The notes beneath the pieces were generated by a model. The model had not been told where the DNA came from, did no database searches, and saw only the letters and a program-made list of their open reading frames with translations. A stretch of DNA of 64,000 bases. Source: Clostridia bacterium (GTDB lineage Bacteria; Bacillota; Clostridia; Christensenellales; Aristaeellaceae). The DNA lies in NCBI GenBank assembly GCA_017395685.1, contig JAFQOD010000028.1, positions 42,156-106,155 of the forward strand, read 5' to 3'. This document shows positions 1 to 7,680 of the stretch, piece after piece (position 1 is the first letter of the stretch; each line of letters starts with the position of its first letter). Position numbers and translations under genes: made by a program.

Positions 1-1
1 C

Positions 2-535
2 ATGGGCCTCACCCTGAAGTATCAGGGCTATTCCATGAATACCCGCAATCTGGTGGAGCTGAAGGCCGCTACCGATAAGCTGGTGCAGCAGAAGAAGCTG
101 GTCAAGGCCTACGGCGTGGATGAAATCAAAGATAAAATGGCCGCCGGCGAAGCTGCCCTGGCCGTCATGTGGAGCGGTGACGCCCTCTACGCCATGGAAC
201 TCAACGAAGATCTGGCCTATGCCGTTCCCAAGGAAGGCAGCAACATCTGGGTAGATCCCATGGTCATCCCCGCCACCGCCAAGAATAAGGAAAATGCTGA
301 AAAACTGATTGATTTCCTCTGCCGGCCCGAAATCGCCAAGATGAACTGCGAATATATCTGGTATTCCTCCCCCAATTCCGCTGCCATCGAGCTGATGGGC
401 GAAGATTACACCGCCAATTCCACCATCAATCCTGCCCAGGACGTTATCGAACGCTGCGAATGGTTCCATGATATCCCCGATACTTTCCTGACCGTGTACA
501 ATACACTGTGGGGGCAGGTAAAGAATGCGAAATAA
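2..535 (+). CDS. potD: Spermidine/putrescine-binding protein PotD, C-terminal part
   Basis: This is the C-terminal half of an extracellular binding protein for a polyamine ABC importer; the start lies left of the window, so the methionine at position 2 is internal. The last 177 residues show the typical PotD run: a Gly-Glu-Ala-Ala-Leu-Ala-Val segment followed by Trp-Ser-Gly-Asp, then Val-Pro-Lys-Glu-Gly-Ser-Asn, a Cys-Arg-Pro motif, and a closing segment with Ser-Pro-Asn. The Trp/Asp/Glu residues here form the polyamine site in the family. Its permease and ATPase partners would be expected just upstream, outside the window. Its stop overlaps the start of the next gene by 11 bases, so the two are translated together. 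Confidence 0.88.
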   Translation: MGLTLKYQGYSMNTRNLVELKAATDKLVQQKKLVKAYGVDEIKDKMAAGEAALAVMWSGDALYAMELNEDLAYAVPKEGSNIWVDPMVIPATAKNKENAEKLIDFLCRPEIAKMNCEYIWYSSPNSAAIELMGEDYTANSTINPAQDVIERCEWFHDIPDTFLTVYNTLWGQVKNAK

Positions 536-1769
536 GAAACCACTTTTTCTGGCAGCAATCGCCCTGATCCTGATCCTGCTGTGCTCCACCGCCCTGGCTG
601 CAGAAAATGAATACCGAACACTGAAAAACGGTTCCGAAGGGGCCGATGTGATGCGGCTGAAGCAGGCCATGTACTGGCTGGGCTACTTCAATAACAAAAA
701 CCTTTCCAACTACTACAATGCCACCACTGTGGAACGGGTAAAGCAGCTGCAAAAGAACAACGGCCTGGAGGAAACAGGCATTGCCACCCCTGAACTGCAG
801 GAATTGATTTTCTCCGGCAACTGCATCCCCACCGACACCGCCCCCAAGCCCTCCCCTGTGCCCACGCCGGCCCCCACCCCCATTCCTCCTCAGGGGCCCA
901 AGAAGGAAGTGGATCTGCCGCCCCTTACAGAAGAAGGCTTCCTGTCCCCGGAAGCGGAAATTGAAGAATTCGTGCATGTGGATGCAGATGACGGCCGCTG
1001 GATCTATATCACCTCCTCCCTCGCCATTGATCTTCAGCGCTGGACGGACAAAAAGAATACGCAGGTCTGGTTTGAAGGGGATATCCGCACTTCGGAAGAA
1101 ACCCCCATGACCGCCTATCTTTCCAATCCCACCAGCAAAAACCCTGGAAAGGGCTATGAGAATCCCCTGGATCTAGCCCGGGAAAATAAAGTAGTGCTGG
1201 CTATCACCGATGATCATTTCGGCGATCGCTGGAATGGCGGTATACGCCCCGGCGTCATCGTCCGCAACGGAAAAATCATCAAGGATTATACTTTCCAAGA
1301 CGGCCAGGGCAAATTCCCCAATCTGGAGGTGCTGGCAGTATTTGAAGACGGTAGCATGAAAACCTTCAAGAGCGATGCCCACACCGCCCAGGAATATCTG
1401 GATATGGGGGTTGTGAATACCTATGCCTTCGGCCCCATCCTGGTGGAGAACGGACAGCTGAGCGAATATATGCTGCGGAAAGAATACTACACCTACCATG
1501 AGCCCCGCTGCTCCATCGGCATGATCGAACCCCATCATTATTTCCTGCTGGTGGCCAAGGGACGCACCAATGATTCCAAGGGCGTCTATCTCACCTGGCT
1601 GGCAGATAAAATGATGGAAAAAGGCGTAGTGGAAGGCTTCAATCTGGACGGCGGCGGCACGGTGGCGCTGATGTTCATGGGGGAAATGCTGAATAAATCC
1701 ACCCGCAACGTCCGCCAGACCACCAGCATTTCTGGCTTTGGCACATCCGATCTGGTCCCGAGCAAATAA
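525..1769 (+). CDS. Secreted peptidoglycan-binding, phosphodiester glycosidase (NAGPA) protein
   Basis: This is a 414-residue exported protein. Residues 1-26 are a signal peptide ending in an Ala-Leu-Ala-Ala site. Residues about 33-90 look like a peptidoglycan-binding domain (repeated Leu-Gln/Leu-Lys helices with Tyr-Leu-Gly-Tyr-like and Gly-Ile-Ala-Thr turns). A Pro/Thr-rich linker (about 105-125) follows, and residues about 200-410 match the NAGPA family, with the diagnostic Asn-Leu-Asp-Gly-Gly-Gly near residue 370. NAGPA proteins cleave sugar phosphodiesters; in bacteria the substrate is probably a wall or teichoic sugar phosphate (inference). The start overlaps potD, but the function seems unrelated to polyamines. 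Confidence 0.83.
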   Translation: MRNKKPLFLAAIALILILLCSTALAAENEYRTLKNGSEGADVMRLKQAMYWLGYFNNKNLSNYYNATTVERVKQLQKNNGLEETGIATPELQELIFSGNCIPTDTAPKPSPVPTPAPTPIPPQGPKKEVDLPPLTEEGFLSPEAEIEEFVHVDADDGRWIYITSSLAIDLQRWTDKKNTQVWFEGDIRTSEETPMTAYLSNPTSKNPGKGYENPLDLARENKVVLAITDDHFGDRWNGGIRPGVIVRNGKIIKDYTFQDGQGKFPNLEVLAVFEDGSMKTFKSDAHTAQEYLDMGVVNTYAFGPILVENGQLSEYMLRKEYYTYHEPRCSIGMIEPHHYFLLVAKGRTNDSKGVYLTWLADKMMEKGVVEGFNLDGGGTVALMFMGEMLNKSTRNVRQTTSISGFGTSDLVPSK

Positions 1770-1787
1770 TCCATATGAATCCAAATG

Positions 1788-1820
1788 AAAAGACTGGCGC
1801 AGGCTGCGTCAGTCTTTTTT
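1788..1820. terminator. Bidirectional terminator between convergent genes
   Basis: A 9-bp stem with one G-U pair (arms at 1792-1800 and 1806-1814) is followed by six T on the plus strand and has A-rich sequence on the other side. It sits between the end of the NAGPA gene and the end of the convergent DUF4340 gene. Confidence 0.85.
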
Positions 1821-1850
1821 GATATCGTTTTGCATTTCCTGTATCTTCAG

Positions 1851-3296
1851 TTATTTTTCTTCTGCCTGATCGGCTGCAGAAAGGGCATACATCTTTTCCA
1901 GCAATTGATCCAGCTTATTCTTCTGCACATAGACGTGGGTATCTCCATCCCGTCTGACGGCATAGCTTTCCCGGTCGAAGCTGATAAATTCCGCATGGAG
2001 CGCAGCATCGCCGGCAAGATCAAAATGAATCACGATTTCCGGATCCCCCAGATTTTCTGCATCCATCACAACGCCATTGGCCATCAGCACGCACAATTCC
2101 TGATAAAAGCCTTTGAAGGCGCTTTCATCCACTTTGTGATCATTGACGGTATACACGGTCTGATCCTGCTGGCGCAGAAGACGGATGATATCCGTGCGTC
2201 CTTTGGCAGAAACGGTGATTTCCTCTGCTTTATCAATGCTCACCAGATGAACAAAGCGATCCATGCAGCCGGCCAGCGTAATATCATTCAGGAAAGAAAG
2301 CTTTTCTGCCGCAATTGTATATACTGCGCTTTCCTGATTGAACCGCAGATACTGCTGATCACCGGTCTTTTCCCCGATGGCCATGCTTACTTCTGTGCCC
2401 GCCGTATCACGGAGAACTATTTCGATGGCTTTCCCCATGCCGAAATCGCTTTCAAGCATCCTATCCCCGGCATAGTGCTCCGCTTTGATCCCTGCGATAT
2501 TTTCCACCAGGGCAGCCAAAGCAGCCACATCCACGTCATAGGTAATGGGCTGGGTCATCAGATAATTGGATGCACCGATGCCAATATCCTTACGGGGCTG
2601 CTTTTGAATTTCCAGCGTCTGCATTCCCCGCTTCTGATTTTCTTCCGGCCATGTAATCCGCAGATAAGCAGGGGCATAAGGCTCGGCAATGGTGGGGGTT
2701 TCCACCGCATGCAGGTTTTCAAGGGGCTGCATCAGTGCCTGGGCCACGGTCGGCGCCAGGGCATATACCGTTTTCTGCCCGTCCATACAGGCATAGTAGC
2801 TGGATACCGGGGATTGATCCCCGATGAAAATCGTTACCTTTTTCCCATCTGCAGTCTGAATGGTGATCTTTCCCTGGGGCGATGCCAGGCCGTATTCCTT
2901 CAGATCCGCAGCCTTCTCCTGAATGATGCTCTGGGCTTTCAGATTGACGCTCTGGGCAATGATGCGGCGGGCAAGGCTGCCATCCACAGCAAATTCCTCT
3001 TTCCCCTGGATCTGGTATCCATCGCCACCGTCACAAAGCAGAGTATAGCGATTCTGACGAACGGCGATCTCAATGCTCCGCACATCCGCTGCCGCAAGCT
3101 GCACAAGCTCCAGAGAAGGGGCAGAATCATCCTGGGCAGGCTGCTTGCCGCCCAGCATCATCAGCAGGCCGCCGATGCAAACGACGGCAGCAATGCCAAG
3201 CACCAGGAACACAGGAAGGCGGGATTTCCCTTTACTGCGGCTGCCGGTCAGCGATTCCGCACTATCCATCAGGGGACGGTTTTTCTTTTCATCCAT
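1851..3296 (-). CDS. DUF4340 domain membrane protein
   Basis: This 481-residue protein has one transmembrane segment (about 28-48) after a basic N-terminus and a large extracytoplasmic part with repeated beta-rich blocks typical of DUF4340. Such proteins are encoded beside GldG-like auxiliary subunits of ABC-2 exporters and are thought to belong to that complex; their biochemical role is unknown. The start Met-Asp-Glu-Lys-Lys was chosen because it overlaps the upstream stop as TAATG. A longer reading would run into the upstream gene. It is the last gene of the operon and ends just before the shared terminator. Confidence 0.85.
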   Translation of the reverse strand: MDEKKNRPLMDSAESLTGSRSKGKSRLPVFLVLGIAAVVCIGGLLMMLGGKQPAQDDSAPSLELVQLAAADVRSIEIAVRQNRYTLLCDGGDGYQIQGKEEFAVDGSLARRIIAQSVNLKAQSIIQEKAADLKEYGLASPQGKITIQTADGKKVTIFIGDQSPVSSYYACMDGQKTVYALAPTVAQALMQPLENLHAVETPTIAEPYAPAYLRITWPEENQKRGMQTLEIQKQPRKDIGIGASNYLMTQPITYDVDVAALAALVENIAGIKAEHYAGDRMLESDFGMGKAIEIVLRDTAGTEVSMAIGEKTGDQQYLRFNQESAVYTIAAEKLSFLNDITLAGCMDRFVHLVSIDKAEEITVSAKGRTDIIRLLRQQDQTVYTVNDHKVDESAFKGFYQELCVLMANGVVMDAENLGDPEIVIHFDLAGDAALHAEFISFDRESYAVRRDGDTHVYVQKNKLDQLLEKMYALSAADQAEEK

Positions 3297-4765
3297 TACA
3301 GATGCCTCCTCCTGCGCCAGATGATCATGCCGCCGATCAGCAGCACGGCCGGGATCACGCCGATCACAGCGATCGTCAGAATGTGATAGACGGTATTGCT
3401 GGGCATCCTGAGCACGTAGGAGCCCATGCTCTTTCCGGGCACCTGCACAGATTCGCCGCCGCCAACCAGCCAATTCAGGGGCGAATACAGCAATTCGCCG
3501 TTATCATAGGCGGTAAAGAGGCTGCTATCCATCAGGAACAGAGCATTTCCGATAACATAAATCCGCGTATCCGCCCCATTCCCCTGATTCTTTTGCATGG
3601 CAACGGCCATGGGGAAGGTGCCCGTCTCATCCTCCGCTTCCCGGTTCAGGGTGGACGTCTGGGTCAGCTTGCTCTTGATATACGCTCCGGGAGAGGTGGT
3701 GAGCATCGTTTCATACTGCACCCCCATTTCCCGCATCGGGGTCACCCGAATGGCCTGGCTCTGGGGCAGTACCACATAATCCCCCCGCTCAAAGCCAGCC
3801 GCAGCATTTATATCCGCATCTTCAGCGGTCAAATGAATATCCGGCATCAGATAAAGCTGATTGCGGTAGTAGTATTCCACATAGCCCATATCCTCCACCA
3901 GCAATCCCTTATCCACCTCCAGCCCATACAGGGCCAGCAGCATATCAAAATAGGGCAGCGCACCAGAAACATAATTGGAGGCATAATACAGCCTGCCGCC
4001 GGTAGCCAGGAAGGCCTTCATATGCTCATATTCCGCTTCGGAAAGATCCTTGCTGGGGGCAATGGCAATCACCACATCATCGGCCCCCAGTTCCGTTTCC
4101 AAATTGGAAAGATGCAGTTCGCGAGGCTCATAATTGCGGGCCCTGAGCCCATCGGTTACATAGCGCAGTTGATTCAGCGTCAGTTCATCATGGCCCTGCA
4201 GGAAATAGATCACCGGCGTATCCTGGCTGGTCACATAAATGATGGCGGAGGTCAGCGCCTGCTCACCCACAAAATCATATTTTGTATAGGCCTGGGTCTG
4301 ATAATCGATTTCATAATCGTACAATTCATTCTGGGGAATGACCCGGAATTTATCTTCCGCTGCATTGGCCACAATGATGGCATTGGCAGACAAGGTCACA
4401 TTTTCCGTACGGAAACGGCTGACGGAGGAGGGATTGGCCATCATATCCAGGTTCTGTGTTTTCACATGGCCCAGCGCCTCATAGCGCTTGAGAATTTCCT
4501 CCATCATCTTCCGCTGGGAGGAAGATGTGCTTTCGGAATACAGGGTATAGATGTGCACTTCCTCGTTGAGGCCCTCTACCACGCCCCGGGTTTCATCCGA
4601 AATGGAAAACTGCTGATTTACGGATAAATCCGCCGTCCAGGCAAATCGATCCTCTGCTTCGCTCAATACATAATTCACCAGGATCACGGCAAGAATGACG
4701 GCAATCGTCAGTATGATGCTGCCGGCGCCGTAGCGCAGCTTCTTGAATCGTTCATTTTTCATCAT
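3296..4765 (-). CDS. GldG-like ABC exporter auxiliary protein
   Basis: This 489-residue protein has an N-terminal transmembrane segment (about 15-36), a long extracellular region and a C-terminal transmembrane helix followed by a basic tail. The middle holds the substrate-binding-like fold of the 'ABC-type uncharacterised transport system' family (GldG), with a Tyr-Phe-Leu-Gln-Gly-His-Asp-Glu segment and an Ala-Thr-Gly-Gly-Arg-Leu segment. In Bacteroidetes GldG works in gliding, but homologues in Firmicutes accompany ABC-2 exporters of unknown cargo. The start is one of two adjacent ATGs right after the permease stop; the GGAG about 12 bases upstream supports this region. A start at 4795 inside the permease is less likely. 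Confidence 0.83.
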   Translation of the reverse strand: MMKNERFKKLRYGAGSIILTIAVILAVILVNYVLSEAEDRFAWTADLSVNQQFSISDETRGVVEGLNEEVHIYTLYSESTSSSQRKMMEEILKRYEALGHVKTQNLDMMANPSSVSRFRTENVTLSANAIIVANAAEDKFRVIPQNELYDYEIDYQTQAYTKYDFVGEQALTSAIIYVTSQDTPVIYFLQGHDELTLNQLRYVTDGLRARNYEPRELHLSNLETELGADDVVIAIAPSKDLSEAEYEHMKAFLATGGRLYYASNYVSGALPYFDMLLALYGLEVDKGLLVEDMGYVEYYYRNQLYLMPDIHLTAEDADINAAAGFERGDYVVLPQSQAIRVTPMREMGVQYETMLTTSPGAYIKSKLTQTSTLNREAEDETGTFPMAVAMQKNQGNGADTRIYVIGNALFLMDSSLFTAYDNGELLYSPLNWLVGGGESVQVPGKSMGSYVLRMPSNTVYHILTIAVIGVIPAVLLIGGMIIWRRRRHL

Positions 4766-4766
4766 A

Positions 4767-5488
4767 TCAGTTTTCGCTCCATCTTCTCTTTTCAATCATG
4801 CGCACCGTCATAAACAGCAGCACGCCGGCAAAGGAGAGCAAATACAGCACATTGGAGGGGCTGAGCAGGCCCACGGCAAATTCCGTATTCCGGGTGCTCA
4901 GGGACAGCCATCCGAATAATTTCCCCGCGAAGGCGAAGGGACTACCCGCCGGGATCATCTGGGGCACAAATTCCAGCACCTGCAAAAGAATATTCACCAC
5001 CAGCGTCACAATGGCGGCGGTCAACTGGTTCTCACAGATGGAGCTGATAAATAAACCAATGGCAATATACACACACCCCAGCAGGAAACAGCCCAGATAA
5101 CTGGTGGCTACCATGCCAAAGGATAGGGTGCCGAAAATGATGATAATCACAGGATAGAGGAAGGTGACGGCCAGGGTGGTCAGCAGTACGCTGGCCGCGG
5201 CCAGAAATTTGCCCGTCACGATGCTCCAAAGAGAGATGGGGGATGTGATCAGCAACTGATCGGTTTTATTTCTTCGTTCCTCGCTGAACAGCCGCATGGT
5301 CAGCACCGGCACAAACATCACCAGAATATAAGCGATCCGGTCAAAAAGCCGCTCATATCGCTGGAAGAGGAAGAAAGATTATAGCCCCAGAAAAAATAAC
5401 CGCTTACCAGCAGAAAAAAGCCCATAAACACATAGCCTACCGGCGTTTTGAACATGGCCTGCCATTCGCGTTTCCATACAGCGCGCAT
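4767..5488 (-). pseudogene. ABC-2 type permease, frameshifted
   Basis: This is a membrane subunit of an ABC-2 exporter with six predicted hydrophobic segments. Translation starts at 5488 behind a strong GGAGGAGG site and gives Met-Arg-Ala-Val-Trp-Lys-Arg-Glu, the usual start of this family. At the A5 run 5343-5347 the frame slips: one more A would join the first ~47 codons to the long frame covering 5321-4767 (which contains Thr-Met-Arg-Leu-Phe-Ser-Glu-Glu) and give about 240 residues, the normal size. The measured length is 722 bases, exactly one short of a multiple of three. It may be a sequencing error, a real null mutation or a phase-variable run. Confidence 0.85.
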
Positions 5489-5503
5489 AACCGTCCTCCT
5501 CCT

Positions 5504-6442
5504 TTATTTCAGCATTTCTTCCTGGGTCAGGCGCAGGAAAATATCCTCCAAAGATTCATCCATGGGCTTCATCAGCACCACCGGAATATGGCTGGCAGCA
5601 AGATGCTCAAAAACCATGGATCGGCTTTCCTTTTCCATTTCCAGCATGAAATCCAGCATGCCCTCTTCCTTGGATCCGGCACATTTGCATTCATGTACCC
5701 CAGGAACGGCAGCAAGCACAGATTGCACCGCCTTTTCTTCCGCCTTTGCCCTGATCTGCATGCGCATCCGGCCGTCGGATCTGCCCGTCAGATTGGCCAG
5801 CGTATCCTGGGCCACAATCCGGCCCTCATTGATCACGATAAATTTTTCGCACACTTCCGATACTTCCGGCAGAATATGGCTGGAAAGAATGACGGTATGA
5901 TCCTCCCCCAGACGACGGATCAGGGTGCGGATTTCGATAATCTGGGTGGGATCCAGGCCCACGGTGGGCTCATCCAGAATGATCACCTCCGGATTTCCCA
6001 CCAGTGCCTGGGCCAGGCCTGTGCGCTGCTTATAGCCCTTGGAAAGATTGCGGATCAGCCTTCCCCGCACATGGCCGATGCCCGTCAGTTCCGTAATATC
6101 ATCCAGATGCTTTTTCATCAGCTTCCGGTTTACCTTTTTCACATCGCAGCAGAAACGCAGATATTCCTCCACCGTCATATCCATATACAGGGGCGGATTT
6201 TCCGGCAGATAGCCGATCTGGCGCTTGGCCTCATAAGGATGCTTCAGAATATCATATCCGTCAATGCTGATGCTGCCGGCGGTAGTGGAAATATAGCCGG
6301 TAATCATATTCATAGTGGTGGATTTTCCGGCGCCGTTTCTGCCCAGGAAACCCACCACTTCCCCTTTCTGAACGGAAAAAGTGGCATCCCGGACAGCATA
6401 TTTATCGCCGTATCGCTTGGATACGTTTTTTACTTCAATCAT
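5504..6442 (-). CDS. ABC transporter ATP-binding protein
   Basis: This 312-residue ATPase has Walker A at residues 34-42 (Gly-Arg-Asn-Gly-Ala-Gly-Lys-Ser-Thr), a Q-loop-region Tyr-Leu-Pro-Glu-Asn near 78, the signature Leu-Ser-Lys-Gly-Tyr at 133-137 and Walker B with Leu-Asp-Glu-Pro-Thr at 155-160. The C-terminal ~80 residues are the extra domain common in ABC-2 exporters. It drives the exporter formed with the downstream permease, GldG-like and DUF4340 proteins; the substrate is unknown. The start at 6442 has GGAGGAAG eight bases upstream; the 26 earlier in-frame codons lack a site. Confidence 0.92.
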   Translation of the reverse strand: MIEVKNVSKRYGDKYAVRDATFSVQKGEVVGFLGRNGAGKSTTMNMITGYISTTAGSISIDGYDILKHPYEAKRQIGYLPENPPLYMDMTVEEYLRFCCDVKKVNRKLMKKHLDDITELTGIGHVRGRLIRNLSKGYKQRTGLAQALVGNPEVIILDEPTVGLDPTQIIEIRTLIRRLGEDHTVILSSHILPEVSEVCEKFIVINEGRIVAQDTLANLTGRSDGRMRMQIRAKAEEKAVQSVLAAVPGVHECKCAGSKEEGMLDFMLEMEKESRSMVFEHLAASHIPVVLMKPMDESLEDIFLRLTQEEMLK

Positions 6443-6481
6443 ATTGCTTCCTCCACATATGAAGATTCTTAAAGAAAAACG

Positions 6482-6522
6482 CAGAAGGATGGAGGGCCTT
6501 TTCCGCTCCCCATCCTTCAAAA
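6482..6522 (-). terminator. Terminator of the 20-6.5 kb catabolic locus
   Basis: A hairpin with 9-bp perfect arms (GAAGGATGG and its complement, extended by a few inner pairs) is followed on the minus strand by a T-rich tail. It lies right after the stop at 6530. The ABC exporter operon begins only about 40 bases further on, so that operon has either a promoter overlapping this hairpin or leaky read-through. Confidence 0.8.
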
Positions 6523-6529
6523 CATTTGC

Positions 6530-7291
6530 TTATTTGCAGTTCGCAAAGCTGAATCTGGGCGTGGAACTGACCTGATGCAGCCAGTAATCCAGCTTTTCCA
6601 GCTGTTCATTTGTTCCCTGGCATTGGAAAAATGCTGCGCCCTCACAGCCGCATACACCGCCGCCGGCCACAAGATAGGGCTGCGTACCGGTCAGCGCCCG
6701 GATAGCATCCAGTTCCGTATAGGCCATGCCTACAGAGGGGGCCAGACGAAGGCCGATGGCCTCGGCGCTGTTCACAATCTGGCACAGCTGATGAATGGGC
6801 TGCTCCACCCGCTTTTCCACGCCCACCGGCACAATCACCCGGACTCTCCTGCCCACCGCGGCCCGATAAATGGGGCCCATGGTGCCGGAAGTAGGATTGC
6901 CCGCCAGAATGGCAGATTGGCCCGTAGCCAGATGAACGGCATTGGCGCCCTTGAAAATGATATCACCTGCACGCATCCCATCTGCCAGATCATGAATGGT
7001 CTTGCCGCGGATGCGCTGCCCCTTGCTGATCACCACATCCCCTTCCAGTTTGCCCAGGGATTCAGGAATACCCTCCCTGCGGATAATACCCCGGAAGAAG
7101 CGGTATTTTTCAAAATCGGTATCCCCGATACGGGCCAGCAGCGCTTGTGCAAGATAAGCATTGGTGGTGCCTGCCACCACCAGCACGGTATGCTTTTCCA
7201 TGGCCTCGACGACGGAGGCATCCTGGGCCAGCGCCAGGGCAATCAATTGCTTGCCGGCAGAAGGGGAAAGAAAAATCTGCTTGGATTTCAT
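6530..7291 (-). CDS. Conserved protein of unknown function, end of catabolic operon
   Basis: I do not recognise this 253-residue soluble protein. It is rich in Gly and small residues, with a Val-Val-Ala-Gly-Thr-Thr-Asn-Ala stretch near residue 40, a Gly-Asp-Ile-Ile-Phe-Lys-Gly-Ala-Asn segment near 110, a Gly-Thr-Met-Gly-Pro-Ile-Tyr segment near 137, and a [11 protein letters not shown] stretch near 208 that could bind a nucleotide, phosphate or metal. No signal peptide or membrane segment is seen. Its start overlaps the stop of the biotin-carrier gene by four bases, so it is translationally coupled to the carboxyltransferase/biotin-carrier pair and probably acts on the same CoA or acid intermediate (inference). 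Confidence 0.75.
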   Translation of the reverse strand: MKSKQIFLSPSAGKQLIALALAQDASVVEAMEKHTVLVVAGTTNAYLAQALLARIGDTDFEKYRFFRGIIRREGIPESLGKLEGDVVISKGQRIRGKTIHDLADGMRAGDIIFKGANAVHLATGQSAILAGNPTSGTMGPIYRAAVGRRVRVIVPVGVEKRVEQPIHQLCQIVNSAEAIGLRLAPSVGMAYTELDAIRALTGTQPYLVAGGGVCGCEGAAFFQCQGTNEQLEKLDYWLHQVSSTPRFSFANCK

Positions 7292-7671
7292 TCCTGGGCA
7301 CCTCCGATTACCGCCGCCACCTGACCCGCGCGGAGAAGATCCCCTGCCTGTACGGGCAGGCTTTCCACCACGCCGTCAAAGGGGGCGTATAATTCATTTT
7401 CCATTTTCATGGCTTCCACGGTCACCAGCAGATCGCCTGCCTTCACCGTATCCCCTTCCTTTACCCATACCTTCACCACTTTCCCGGGCAGGGGCGTTGT
7501 CACCTGGCCATCCAGGGCAGCCGGCCGGCAGGGCCTGGGGGTATAGCGGGGGGCCTTGGGAAGCAGTGCCGCCTGCAGAATATCGGTTAAGGATTCCTGA
7601 TGCTCCGGATGAGAAATACATTCCATCGTCAGGCGGTACATTCTACCCTGATGCTGAAATTCATATACCAT
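7288..7671 (-). CDS. Biotin carboxyl carrier protein
   Basis: This 127-residue protein ends in a biotinyl domain: Glu-Ala-Met-Lys-Met at residues 86-90 marks Lys89 as the biotin site, surrounded by the usual Pro-Leu-Pro-Gly-Lys and Val-Glu-Ser-Leu-Pro turns. The first ~50 residues form a short N-terminal region and a Pro-containing linker. It would carry carboxyl groups for the carboxyltransferase encoded immediately upstream. No biotin carboxylase and no sodium-pump beta subunit is present in the window, so it must share a partner encoded elsewhere. Confidence 0.9.
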   Translation of the reverse strand: MVYEFQHQGRMYRLTMECISHPEHQESLTDILQAALLPKAPRYTPRPCRPAALDGQVTTPLPGKVVKVWVKEGDTVKAGDLLVTVEAMKMENELYAPFDGVVESLPVQAGDLLRAGQVAAVIGGAQE

Positions 7672-7680
7672 AGAATCCTC

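Noticed and set aside
1785..3386. Long plus-strand frame of 533 codons
   Set aside because: It lies antisense to the DUF4340 gene, has no ribosome site, and its translation is His/Ile-rich in the way typical of antisense frames.
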